Shown one piece after another: positions 33,525 to 42,448 of a stretch of 64,000 nucleotides of DNA (position 1 is its first letter; the number at the start of each line of letters is the position of its first letter). The DNA lies in contig JAEWMS010000086.1 in NCBI GenBank assembly GCA_023393115.1, forward strand, positions 131,487 through 195,486, in the 5' to 3' direction. This stretch comes from Bacillota bacterium. Lineage in GTDB: Bacteria > Bacillota > Clostridia > Acetivibrionales > DSM-1351. The notes beneath the pieces are model-generated. The model made no database searches. It saw nothing but the letters and a program-made list of their open reading frames with translations, and was not told where the DNA came from. The translations under genes were made by a program, and so were the position numbers.

Positions 33525-35396
33525 ATGTGGAATAATATAACTTCAAGAATTTTCTCCAGACTTATGAGCGGCTTGCAGTTCTACAGAAATATTTCTATAA
33601 AGAAAAAACTACTTTTGGTATTGTATATACAGATATTAGTACCTCTTGTTTTCATCGGTTTTTTCAGTTTTAAAAGCTCGGAAGAGATAATAACAAGTAA
33701 GTCACTTTCCTATTCTAAGGACATTCTCAGCATCATTGAACTCAGGCTTCAGGATACTGTTAGAAACCTTGATATAGTGTCTCAGGATCTCAGCAGCGAT
33801 TATAGCATATACAGAGCCTTGATAAATGATGACAATACCAGTATAAACAAGCTATATAATTATGAATTAGAGAGCCAGCTTAACAATGTGTTTTTAAATG
33901 CTGCCATGACAAGAGATGAAATTGAATCAATGTGTATTGTCACAAATAAAAAGCAGTTTTATATTTATGATAACAACAACAATGCAGAAAATTCAAATAT
34001 TAAGTCAATAATACTTCAAAATTACACTCAGATAAAAAGATCTGCGGCAGCTGCTAACGGTAAAGCTGTTTGGTTCTTTAACTCTAAAAACGGTATTGTT
34101 CAAAATTCCTATTTAATCAGAATGATTTACAACAGGGACAATTATAAAGAAATAGGTTTACTGGTTGTACAAATTAATATGAAATTTTTTGATATGGTTT
34201 TGCAGGGACTCGAATCAGAAGTTATGCAGAATACAACCATTCTATCCTCAAACAGTGATATTATTATTTATAAAAACAAAAATGCCCTTGATAAGTATAA
34301 ACAGGTAATCGAGGATATTCCTTATGAAAAAAACTCTTTTGTTGATAAGAAAAATAATATCTTTGTTGCACACACATATCTGTCTGAACCGAGATGGAGA
34401 ATAGTTACCTACATACCGCTCAAACAGCTTTACTCTGATGTGGAAAGCCTCAGAAACAGGATTATTTTGTTATGTTTTGGTTCCATTTTAATACTGTCCT
34501 TTGTAAGCGTATTTATGTCTTTTGATATGATTAAGCCGATTAATCAGCTTGTTAAAGCAATGAAAGGTGTAAACATTGATAATATTTCTGATAGCTACAT
34601 TGCCATAGAAAGAAAAGATGAACTTGGCTTTTTGCAGAAAACCTTCAATAACATGACTAAAGAAATAGATCATCTGGTAACGTGGATATACAGAGAACAG
34701 ATTACCAGAAAAGAGGCTGAAATCAAGGCTTTACAGTCACAAATAAATCCTCATTTTCTTTTCAATACTTTGGAATCAATTAATTGGATGGCCCAGTTGA
34801 ATAATGTTCCTGAGATAAGCAGTACCGTGTCAGATCTTTCAACCTTGATGGAGGCCAGTATCGGAAGGGATGACAGGCTTATAACCATTGAAGAAGAGTT
34901 TATGTATATTGACAAGTATATTGCCTTGTTAAAAAGGAGATTTGAAGACAGAATTACTCTTAATAAAGAAGTAGATCCAAAAGTACTTTATGTTAAAATT
35001 CCAAGACTTCTGATACAGCCACTGATTGAAAACGCCGTATACCACGGTGTGGAAAACAGCAGAGGAAAAGGTATAATAACCCTTTCGGCCTGTATTCGTG
35101 ACGAACTTCTTACAATAGAAGTAATAGATAACGGAAACGGTATTCCAGCCGAAGAACTGCAAAGATTAAATAAAGGTTTGGAAATGGATAATGATACCTA
35201 TTTCAAGTCATTGTCCAAAAAACAGAATAAGAGTATTGGGATTGATAATGTAAATAGAAGGATAAAGCTTTTTTATGGTGAAAAGTATGGCATTAAATTA
35301 GAGAGTAAGCAGAATATCTATACAAAAGTATCTGTTACATTACCTGCACAGAGTTATAATAAGGAGGGTTTTTATGTACAAAGTCCTAATAATTGA
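33525..35396 (+). CDS. cuaS: YesM-type sensor histidine kinase, CuaS-like
   Basis: 623 residues. TM1 (~28-48), a large extracellular sensor region (~50-310), TM2 (~312-335), HAMP (~335-385) and a His_kinase (YesM/LytS) domain with phospho-acceptor His in Q-I-N-P-H-F-L-F-N-T. The HATPase has the N-box P-L-I-E-N-A-V-Y-H-G and D-N-G-N-G-I. It likely reads the ligand state of the CuaD-like lipoprotein through its extracellular part. It starts 27 nt after cuaD and overlaps the regulator gene by 23 nt, so the three are coupled. Ligand identity is inferred from the neighbouring cbpA and the known cua cluster. Confidence 0.88.
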   Translation: MWNNITSRIFSRLMSGLQFYRNISIKKKLLLVLYIQILVPLVFIGFFSFKSSEEIITSKSLSYSKDILSIIELRLQDTVRNLDIVSQDLSSDYSIYRALINDDNTSINKLYNYELESQLNNVFLNAAMTRDEIESMCIVTNKKQFYIYDNNNNAENSNIKSIILQNYTQIKRSAAAANGKAVWFFNSKNGIVQNSYLIRMIYNRDNYKEIGLLVVQINMKFFDMVLQGLESEVMQNTTILSSNSDIIIYKNKNALDKYKQVIEDIPYEKNSFVDKKNNIFVAHTYLSEPRWRIVTYIPLKQLYSDVESLRNRIILLCFGSILILSFVSVFMSFDMIKPINQLVKAMKGVNIDNISDSYIAIERKDELGFLQKTFNNMTKEIDHLVTWIYREQITRKEAEIKALQSQINPHFLFNTLESINWMAQLNNVPEISSTVSDLSTLMEASIGRDDRLITIEEEFMYIDKYIALLKRRFEDRITLNKEVDPKVLYVKIPRLLIQPLIENAVYHGVENSRGKGIITLSACIRDELLTIEVIDNGNGIPAEELQRLNKGLEMDNDTYFKSLSKKQNKSIGIDNVNRRIKLFYGEKYGIKLESKQNIYTKVSVTLPAQSYNKEGFYVQSPNN

Positions 35397-36996
35397 TGAT
35401 GAATCCATTATCAGAAAAGGAATAAAGAACATCATTAATTGGAAGCAATTAGACTGCGAAGTATGTGCAGACGCAAGTGATGGAATTGAAGGAATAGAAC
35501 TCATTAAAAAGTATTTGCCTGAAATTATTATTACAGATATCCGTATGCCCGGTTTGGACGGTTTAAGTATGATCAAGCAGGTGAAGGGAATCGTGCCATA
35601 CTCCAAAATAATTATCCTTACCGGATACAGGGACTTTGACTATGTACAGGAAGCAATAAAGTGCGGAGCTTTTGATTTTTTATTAAAGCCTTCAAAGATT
35701 GAAGAACTTACAGCGGTTCTTACTCGTGCTGTAAACGAAATAAATGACCAGAAAATCAGACATATGGAAATTGACAGGTTTAAGCTGCTCTTTGAACAGA
35801 GTATTCCAATACTCAGGGAGAAGCTCCTCTATGACATTATCTACGGCTTGAATACCAGTGAATGTGAAATCCTTGAGAAAATGAGACTCTTTAACATAAA
35901 CATTCAAAACTTTGTCCTGGTAGTTATGGAAAATGATTATGATGAAAAATCAAACAGTTCCCAGTATGACAAACATCTTTACCAGTTTGGTATTGTAAAC
36001 TCTTTCGAGGAAATATTTGCCGAGAAGTACGAAGTACTAAGCATAATGCTAAACAGCAGCAGGGTCGGTTTCATTATTCAGAAACCTGACAGGAAAGAGC
36101 TGGACATTGCTGAGGTAAGCGAAAAATGTGGATATTTGCAGGAGGTAATCAATAACGGGTTTGGTTTCACAGTAACCATAGCAGTAAGCTCCGGAGGGGT
36201 ATCACCAATGGAACTTCCTGAAAAATTAAAGGAGTGTTTGGGCTCTCTTGAGTATAAAAGCTATATGGGTAATAACTCAATTATCCAATACAGTGACTTG
36301 AATTCATTTTTCAGATATGAAGACTATTCTACGCTGGACAAGTATCAGAAACAGCTGCTTGAAAGTATTAAGTCCGGAAATGAAGGACTCGTAAGGGTAA
36401 CGACACAAAACATTGCAAGATATGTTACGACAAATAAAATAAACATAAATTATATGAAGAACTTTTACTATACAACTTTATCTTCAATTAATAATATAAG
36501 AATATCCGTCTCAGCCATAGAAGTTGATAAAAAACATGAAGAGGGTAAAGATATTGCCAGCCTTCTTAAGTTGATAGAAAAAAGTGAAAGCGCCGACGAA
36601 TTGAACTCGTTATTGGAGGACGTCGCAGTCAGAATAGCCGAAAAAGTCAACAACTTCAATAATAAGAGTATTAAGCTTATTCTCAGAAAAGCAATAGACT
36701 ATATTCAGGAGCACTATAATGAACAGGTTACTCTCAATGAAGTAGCTGAAAATATTTATGTAAGTACTTTCTATATCAGCAGAATGTTTAAAAAGGAACT
36801 GGGAAAAAGCTTTGTAGACTACCTTAATGATGTAAGGATAGAAAAATCCAAAGAGTTACTGAAGGATGTAAAATATAAAACTTATGAGGTTGCAGAGATA
36901 GTCGGAATTTCCGACCCTCATTACTTTTCAAAGCTATTTAAAAAGTATTCGGGCATGACTCCTTCTGAGTACCGTGAAACTCTTGCATTAAAATAG
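35374..36996 (+). CDS. cuaR: YesN-type response regulator with AraC output, CuaR-like
   Basis: 540 residues. Receiver domain 1-120 with acidic pocket Asp9/Asp10, phospho-acceptor Asp55 in I-T-D-I-R-M-P-G and Lys in L-L-K-P. A long central region (~150-420) of unknown detail follows. The C-terminal AraC double helix-turn-helix (~435-540) contains N-E-V-A-E-N-I-Y-V-S-T-F-Y-I-S-R-M-F and H-Y-F-S-K-L-F-K-K-Y-S-G. The start ATG overlaps the kinase gene; AAGGAGG is inside it. In R. cellulolyticum CuaR binds the region before cuaA. A terminator right after this gene and a 312-bp spacer to cuaA fit separate transcription units. Confidence 0.88.
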   Translation: MYKVLIIDDESIIRKGIKNIINWKQLDCEVCADASDGIEGIELIKKYLPEIIITDIRMPGLDGLSMIKQVKGIVPYSKIIILTGYRDFDYVQEAIKCGAFDFLLKPSKIEELTAVLTRAVNEINDQKIRHMEIDRFKLLFEQSIPILREKLLYDIIYGLNTSECEILEKMRLFNINIQNFVLVVMENDYDEKSNSSQYDKHLYQFGIVNSFEEIFAEKYEVLSIMLNSSRVGFIIQKPDRKELDIAEVSEKCGYLQEVINNGFGFTVTIAVSSGGVSPMELPEKLKECLGSLEYKSYMGNNSIIQYSDLNSFFRYEDYSTLDKYQKQLLESIKSGNEGLVRVTTQNIARYVTTNKININYMKNFYYTTLSSINNIRISVSAIEVDKKHEEGKDIASLLKLIEKSESADELNSLLEDVAVRIAEKVNNFNNKSIKLILRKAIDYIQEHYNEQVTLNEVAENIYVSTFYISRMFKKELGKSFVDYLNDVRIEKSKELLKDVKYKTYEVAEIVGISDPHYFSKLFKKYSGMTPSEYRETLALK

Positions 36997-37308
36997 ACGA
37001 CAGTTAAATATATTGTTGTTCAATCTTGATTTATACTGGAATTTCTTGCATATACAATTACATAAGAGAGTAAAATTTGGAAGGATTTTATAATAAAAGC
37101 GGGTTCACTCCATATGAGACACATTTTTCTAGTAAATGTGTCTTTTTTGTGTTCAATTTTGTGGTAGGCAGATTGTCAATATATTTCATAATAAAGCAAC
37201 ATTGTCTATTTAGAAACAAAGTCCCATTTTATACAATTAGGTTGCAAAGGTGCTCAACACCTTAAGCAAAACACAACCGGTGTGTAATAAAAAAGGAGGA
37301 CTTTTAGA
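36997..37308 (+). promoter_or_regulatory. cuaR-cuaA spacer: terminator and presumed CuaR target region
   Basis: A clear intrinsic terminator, AGACACATTT (37117-37126) with 37134-37143, then a T-run, ends the upstream unit. Beyond it lies ATTTAGAAACAA (37208-37219), whose 12 bases recur exactly at 42217-42228 before the second importer. TACAAT (37232-37237) is 17 bp from TTTAGA (37209-37214). The cuaA RBS AAGGAGG is 9 nt before its ATG. Promoter and operator assignments are tentative; the terminator is solid. Confidence 0.6.
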
Positions 37309-38673
37309 ATGTTTAAGAAGACAATGACTGCTGTTCTTGCAGGTGTTATGGCTTTAAGCATCGCAGCCTGCGGAAACAACGACAGCGCAACAAGCAGTAC
37401 ATCAACAGCAACAGCTTCAGCGGCACCAAGCTCAGTCGCTGCTGAATCAACAACAGCACAGGCAACACCATCTGCAGAGCCAAAGAAGCTAACAGATGCA
37501 GAGGGTACAGTTGTTATGTGGAACTGGGAAAATCAGGATCAGCTAAAAGAAACACTTAAAGACTTCAATACCAGATATCCAAAGGTAAAGGTTGAATCAG
37601 TACCGGTAGCAAGTGCAGACTATGTAAAAAAGATTCAGACAGCTGTAGCAGCAAAAACTGCTCTGCCTGACGTAATTAGAGGTGAGCTTGGTTTCAGAGG
37701 TACATTGTTTGATATGGAAATACTTGATGACCTTGCACAAGCTCCATACAACTTTGATAAGAGCAAGATGCCTGAGCAGGCACTACCTCTTGTAACAAAT
37801 AAGAATGGGCAGGTATTGGGAGCACTTACTCAGTTCAATCCTTCCGGTATAGCTTACAGAAGAAGCATGGTAAAGGAACTCTTTGGAACAGATGATCCAA
37901 CAGCTTTAGCTGATAAGTTCAAGACCTGGGATGACATGATCAATGCATTTAAAGATGCAAAAATTAATGGTAAAAAAGTTTATGCTTTCAGATCTGTAAG
38001 AGATATATTCCACATAGTTGACGGATACAATCCTACAAATCCTATCCAGGATGGTACTGTAAAAATGCAGGAAGTATACCTTCCTACTTTCGAGCTTATC
38101 GAAAAGATGTGGAAAGCTGGAGTGTTAAACAAATATGATTTCTGGACACCAGCATGGAATGCTTCGTTTGCTAAGAAAGAAGATGTATTTACAGCAGCAG
38201 CACCTTGGTTCCTGAAATACGTAGTTGAGCCAAATGATAAAAATGGCAGTGGAGACTGGGGTGTAACAGTAGCTCCAGGCGGAATGTTTAACTGGGGTGG
38301 AACAGCACTATCAGTTTGGAAGGATTCCAAAGTAAAAGAAGCTTCATGGGCATACATTTTTGATCAAATACTCAATGAACAAGGTGTAAAAAATTCCTTT
38401 GAAATTGGAATGAACATAACACCTGTAAAAGAATTCATGGATAAGCCAGGCTTCTACAGCAAGCAGGAACCATACTGGGGTAACCAGGATGTAGGTAAGT
38501 TCTTTATGGATAATATCAGCGCTGTAAAAGTTAAGGAACTCGGAAAATATGACAGCTACCTTGAAAACAACTTTGTTCTCGGATTAGGTGAAATTAAGAG
38601 AGGTAAGACGGCTCAAGAAGCTGTAGATGCTATGATAGCTGACATTAAGAAGAATGTACCTGAATTGAAGTAA
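37309..38673 (+). CDS. cuaA: Cellodextrin-binding lipoprotein of ABC importer, CuaA-like
   Basis: 454 residues. Lipobox S-I-A-A-C (Cys21), then a Ser/Thr/Ala-rich linker (~23-60, rich in SST/TAS/AAPS repeats) that would hold the domain away from the membrane through the thick wall. A family-1 sugar-binding fold follows (V-V-M-W-N-W-E-N-Q-D; G-E-L-G-F-R-G). It lies upstream of two MalF/MalG-type permeases, as cuaA does in the known cellodextrin importer. A GC-rich hairpin after the stop probably protects the abundant binding-protein message or attenuates read-through into the permeases. Confidence 0.85.
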   Translation: MFKKTMTAVLAGVMALSIAACGNNDSATSSTSTATASAAPSSVAAESTTAQATPSAEPKKLTDAEGTVVMWNWENQDQLKETLKDFNTRYPKVKVESVPVASADYVKKIQTAVAAKTALPDVIRGELGFRGTLFDMEILDDLAQAPYNFDKSKMPEQALPLVTNKNGQVLGALTQFNPSGIAYRRSMVKELFGTDDPTALADKFKTWDDMINAFKDAKINGKKVYAFRSVRDIFHIVDGYNPTNPIQDGTVKMQEVYLPTFELIEKMWKAGVLNKYDFWTPAWNASFAKKEDVFTAAAPWFLKYVVEPNDKNGSGDWGVTVAPGGMFNWGGTALSVWKDSKVKEASWAYIFDQILNEQGVKNSFEIGMNITPVKEFMDKPGFYSKQEPYWGNQDVGKFFMDNISAVKVKELGKYDSYLENNFVLGLGEIKRGKTAQEAVDAMIADIKKNVPELK

Positions 38674-38693
38674 TATTAGTAATTCAACTGATG

Positions 38694-38719
38694 GGGAGAG
38701 GGTAAAAAATCCCTCTCCC
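38694..38719 (+). terminator. Attenuating stem-loop between cuaA and cuaB
   Basis: GGGAGAGGG (38694-38702) with CCCTCTCCC (38711-38719) and an 8-nt A-rich loop, followed by TATTTAGTTTCTTTT. This is typical of binding-protein/permease junctions, where it lowers downstream transcript levels. Confidence 0.7.
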
Positions 38720-38775
38720 TATTTAGTTTCTTTTCAACACTTTTGCCTACGTGCAAGCACGAATAGGAGGTTTAC

Positions 38776-39693
38776 ATGAAAAATCTATCAAAGAAGTCAA
38801 CACCTTACCTTTTTATGGCACCGTACTTTATACTGTTTATATTATTCTCACTACTTCCGATATTATTTACGCTTTATATGAGCTTTAATGAATGGGATGG
38901 CTATACAGATATAAAATATGTTGGAGTTGGCAATTATGCAAGAATGTTAGAGAACGGAGAATTTCTTCTTTCACTTAAAAATACGGCAATAATAATGCTT
39001 ATGCTAATACCTATACAGTTGGTCCTGGCCATCTTCATAGCATATATGATTAATTCAAAGCTGGTAGTGCATAAGGAAATATTCAAGACGGCAATATTTG
39101 CACCCTACCTTACCATACCTATTGCTGCAGGTTTGTTATGGTCATTCTTTTTTGACGGTACTGCTGGAACAATAAACTATATTCTGCAGGGACTTCATAT
39201 AATAGAGAATCCGATTGAATGGCTGGCCGATCCGTTCCTTGCTAAAATTGTTGTTGCAGCAATTATGTTGTGGAGATATCTCGGGTACAGTGTACTATTC
39301 TTCATGGCTGGTTTTGTTTCGATACCTGAAGAACTTTTTGAAGCTGCGCGTGTAGATGGAGCAAGGGCGTGGCACAACTTCTGGAACATATCACTTCCTA
39401 TGATTAAGCCAATTACAATTTACATGGTTATAACTTCAATGATAGGCGGATTCCAGACCTTTGACGAGCCTAATATCATTTATACTCAGGGCAACTACCA
39501 GACTGGACCATATTCGGGCGGACCAGACCAAGGAGTTTTAACAATGGTTATGCTGCTGGGTAAAGGAGCTTTCCAGCACAGACAGTATGGATATGGTAGT
39601 GCTGTAGCATTCGGAATGTTTGTTGTTATTGCATTATTTTCATTTTTATCACTGAAGTTCATGAATGGGAGGGAGAAAGATGGAACAATCTAA
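38776..39693 (+). CDS. cuaB: Sugar ABC permease, MalF/UgpA type, CuaB-like
   Basis: 305 residues, six predicted membrane helices. The EAA loop that docks the ATPase reads E-E-L-F-E-A-A-R-V-D-G-A...I-S-L-P-M-I-K-P. TAGGAGG lies before the ATG. The end overlaps the start of the next permease gene by 14 nt. With cuaC it forms the channel for cellodextrins bound by the CuaA-like lipoprotein. There is no ATPase gene in the cluster. Confidence 0.88.
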   Translation: MKNLSKKSTPYLFMAPYFILFILFSLLPILFTLYMSFNEWDGYTDIKYVGVGNYARMLENGEFLLSLKNTAIIMLMLIPIQLVLAIFIAYMINSKLVVHKEIFKTAIFAPYLTIPIAAGLLWSFFFDGTAGTINYILQGLHIIENPIEWLADPFLAKIVVAAIMLWRYLGYSVLFFMAGFVSIPEELFEAARVDGARAWHNFWNISLPMIKPITIYMVITSMIGGFQTFDEPNIIYTQGNYQTGPYSGGPDQGVLTMVMLLGKGAFQHRQYGYGSAVAFGMFVVIALFSFLSLKFMNGREKDGTI

Positions 39694-40507
39694 CAAGTTT
39701 TACTCCTTTATCTTATATATATTATTGACTCTTTGCGCAGTATTTACTATAGGTCCATTTTATCTAATGGTAATTATGAGTAGCTATGATTCAAATGAAC
39801 TTTTTATGGGTCTACACCTTTTACCAGGCGATGACTTTATTGTAAACATAAAGGATGTTTTTGTAAACGCAGGTTTTGGAAAATATTATTTCAATAGTAT
39901 ATATATTGCGGTCACCGCAACATTATTAACTGTTCTTGTATGTGCAATGTGTGGATATGCTCTGGCCAAGTTTGACTTTAAACTTAAAAAGCTTTCTTAT
40001 TACGCTATATTAATAACTATGATGCTTCCTACTCAGCTGGGCTTGATAGCATTTGTATGGGAAATGAATAAAATCGGTTGGACCGATTCACATCTGTCTC
40101 TGATTATTCCGTCTGCTGCTAATGCTTTTGCAGTATACTGGATTAGACAATATACTGTACAGGGTGTTCCAACAGAGATTATTGAGAGCGGCAGAATGGA
40201 TGGATGCAATGAAGCAGGAATTTTCTTTAGACTTGTAGTACCGTTCATAAAACCGGCATTGGGTTCACAGGCCATGCTTTCCTTTATGGCATCATGGAAT
40301 GCATATCTAGTGCCGCTGGTTTTGATCAGTAAACCGGAAAAGTATACAGTTACACTGGGATTGTCAACACTTGATGCATTGTACAGAGCTAATTTCGGTG
40401 CCAGAATAGCAGCACTTGTAATCGGCACAATTCCAATGTTTATATTATTTTTGTTGTTCTCCAAATCACTTATAAAGGGAATAACTGCAGGATCGGTAAA
40501 AGGCTGA
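39680..40507 (+). CDS. cuaC: Sugar ABC permease, MalG/UgpE type, CuaC-like
   Basis: 275 or so residues from MEQSNKFYSFIL, six helices. EAA-type loop T-E-I-I-E-S-G-R-M-D-G-C...V-V-P-F-I-K-P. The ATG at 39680 has GGGAGGGAG just upstream; an in-frame ATG at 39665 would precede that RBS. It overlaps cuaB. In R. cellulolyticum cbpA follows in the same operon, but here a response-regulator gene follows after 57 bp, with a small hairpin (ACACTTTT 40512-40519 with 40533-40540) in the gap. Confidence 0.88.
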   Translation: MEQSNKFYSFILYILLTLCAVFTIGPFYLMVIMSSYDSNELFMGLHLLPGDDFIVNIKDVFVNAGFGKYYFNSIYIAVTATLLTVLVCAMCGYALAKFDFKLKKLSYYAILITMMLPTQLGLIAFVWEMNKIGWTDSHLSLIIPSAANAFAVYWIRQYTVQGVPTEIIESGRMDGCNEAGIFFRLVVPFIKPALGSQAMLSFMASWNAYLVPLVLISKPEKYTVTLGLSTLDALYRANFGARIAALVIGTIPMFILFLLFSKSLIKGITAGSVKG

Positions 40508-40564
40508 TATAACACTTTTTGAAAATATATCCAAAAGTGTCAAGGCACTTATATGGAGGGTACA

Positions 40565-42187
40565 ATGTATAAGGTTTTAATAATAGATGATGAGCCAATC
40601 ATAAGAAAAGGAATCAAAAACATAATAAATTGGAAACAGCTGAACTGTGAGGTTTGCGCTGAGGCCAGTGATGGTGCAGAAGGATTGGAACTTATAAAAA
40701 AGTTGCTTCCTGAAATTATTCTGACTGATATACGTATGCCCGGATTAGATGGCCTCGATATGTTAAAACAGGTAAAAGATATTGTTCCCAATTCCAAAAT
40801 AATAATAGTTTCAGGCTATAGGGAATTTGACTATGTCCATGAAGCAATAAAATGCGGTGCTTTTGATTTTCTTTTAAAGCCTACCAGGTTGGAAGAACTT
40901 ACATCAGTTCTGGCAAGAGCTGTAGATATTCTGAATGAACAGAAATTAAGACATTCGGAAGTTGATAAGTTTAAATTACTCTTTGAGCAGAGCATTCCCT
41001 TGCTCAAAGAGAAATTACTTTGTGATATAGTTTTTGAGATAAATAGTAATGAAAATGAAATAACAGAAAAAATGAAGCTATTTGATATCAATATCAATAA
41101 CTTTGTTTTTATTGTAATTGAAAACGATTTAGTTGAAAGTTCAGTAAATACACAGTACGATAAGCATTTGTACCAGTTTGGCATTATAAATTCCTTTGAA
41201 GAAATTATGGCAGAGAAATATGAGGTCCATGTAATAAGTCTCAATAGTAACAAGGTGGGCTTTATTATACAAAATAATTCACATACAGGCATAAATATGA
41301 CTGAAATACTTGAAAAAACTGCTTTTCTTCAGGAAATGATATACAATGCCTTTGGAATTTCTGTTTCAATTGCCCTAAGTACTGAAGGCTCGTCAGTTTT
41401 TGAATTACCTGAAAAACTCAAAGAATGTCAGTACTCACTGGAGTACAAAAGTTACCTGGGTAACAATTCTATAATTCAATACAGTGATTTGAATTCCTTC
41501 TTTAAGTATGAGGACTACTCTTTGCTTGAGAGGTATAAAAAGCAACTGCTTGAGGGCGTTAAGGCAGGTAATGAGGCTCTTGTGAAAGCTTCTTCAGATA
41601 GCATAGGTAATTTTATTTCATCAAACACAATCAGCATTAATTATCTGAAGAATTACTACTATTCTGCTCTGTCATCAATTAATAATATTAGAATTTCGGT
41701 TCTGGCAGCTAATACTGATAAAAAGCATGAAGAGGGTAAGGATATTGCAAGCCTTATAAAACTTATTGAAAAAAGTAGCAATACTGAGGAGCTGAATTTG
41801 CTTCTTCAGCAGGTTGCCTTAAAGATTGCAAACAAGGTTAACAGCTTTAATAATAAGAGTATCAGAGTTACGCTCAGGAAAGCTATTGACTATATAAATG
41901 AACATTATTCCGAGCCGGTAACTCTAAATGAAGTAGCAGAACATACTTTTGTAACAACCTTTTATATAAGTAGAATGTTTAAAAAAGAACTAGGAACGAG
42001 TTTTATTGATTATTTAAATGACATAAGGATTGAAAAAGCAAAAGAACTTTTAAAGGATGTTAAATATAAATCCTACGAAGTAGCAAGTCTTGTGGGAATA
42101 CCCGACCCACACTATTTCTCCAGGCTGTTTAAAAAGCATTCAGGAATATCCCCATCAGAATATCGGGAAACCTTGCAACTAGTATAA
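40565..42187 (+). CDS. Second YesN/CuaR-type response regulator (paralogue)
   Basis: 540 residues from the ATG at 40565, which has GGAGGG 4 nt upstream (an earlier in-frame ATG at 40553 overlaps the RBS). It is colinear with the CuaR-like protein over its whole length: receiver with Asp9/Asp10, phospho-acceptor Asp55 in L-T-D-I-R-M-P-G, and L-L-K-P, and the same central region and AraC output (N-E-V-A-E-H-T-F-V-T-T-F-Y-I-S-R-M-F). The recognition helix region differs slightly (E-H-T-F-V-T versus E-N-I-Y-V-S). No histidine kinase gene accompanies it. A recent local duplication of cuaR is the simplest explanation; it probably controls the importer that follows. Confidence 0.85.
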   Translation: MYKVLIIDDEPIIRKGIKNIINWKQLNCEVCAEASDGAEGLELIKKLLPEIILTDIRMPGLDGLDMLKQVKDIVPNSKIIIVSGYREFDYVHEAIKCGAFDFLLKPTRLEELTSVLARAVDILNEQKLRHSEVDKFKLLFEQSIPLLKEKLLCDIVFEINSNENEITEKMKLFDININNFVFIVIENDLVESSVNTQYDKHLYQFGIINSFEEIMAEKYEVHVISLNSNKVGFIIQNNSHTGINMTEILEKTAFLQEMIYNAFGISVSIALSTEGSSVFELPEKLKECQYSLEYKSYLGNNSIIQYSDLNSFFKYEDYSLLERYKKQLLEGVKAGNEALVKASSDSIGNFISSNTISINYLKNYYYSALSSINNIRISVLAANTDKKHEEGKDIASLIKLIEKSSNTEELNLLLQQVALKIANKVNSFNNKSIRVTLRKAIDYINEHYSEPVTLNEVAEHTFVTTFYISRMFKKELGTSFIDYLNDIRIEKAKELLKDVKYKSYEVASLVGIPDPHYFSRLFKKHSGISPSEYRETLQLV

Positions 42188-42237
42188 AAGTAAGGTTTTC
42201 TAATCTTTTATTAAAAATTTAGAAACAATTCTGTAAC

Positions 42238-42298
42238 AAATGTGTAATATCTTGTTGTATTATTTTGCTCTTGGGCATAGACAAGATATTGCACATTT
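42238..42298. promoter_or_regulatory. 18-bp inverted repeat with 25-bp spacer before second importer
   Basis: AAATGTGTAATATCTTGT (42238-42255) and its complement at 42281-42298 match at 17 of 18 positions. The right arm is not followed by a T-run, so it is not an ordinary terminator. It lies about 150 bp before the permease gene, 10 bp downstream of the shared ATTTAGAAACAA motif (42217-42228). Possible roles are an operator pair for the regulator just upstream or a large leader hairpin. Confidence 0.55.
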
Positions 42299-42448
42299 AA
42301 GCAAGTTGTTCTATTTTGTCTTGCCTTGCTATTCATTAAAATGTAAGTATAACAAAACAGGTTAACAAGTTGATATTTAACTATAAACGCCTGTTTTTCA
42401 CATCACACACATCTATACATACTACATTATGAAGGGTGGCATTGGCTA

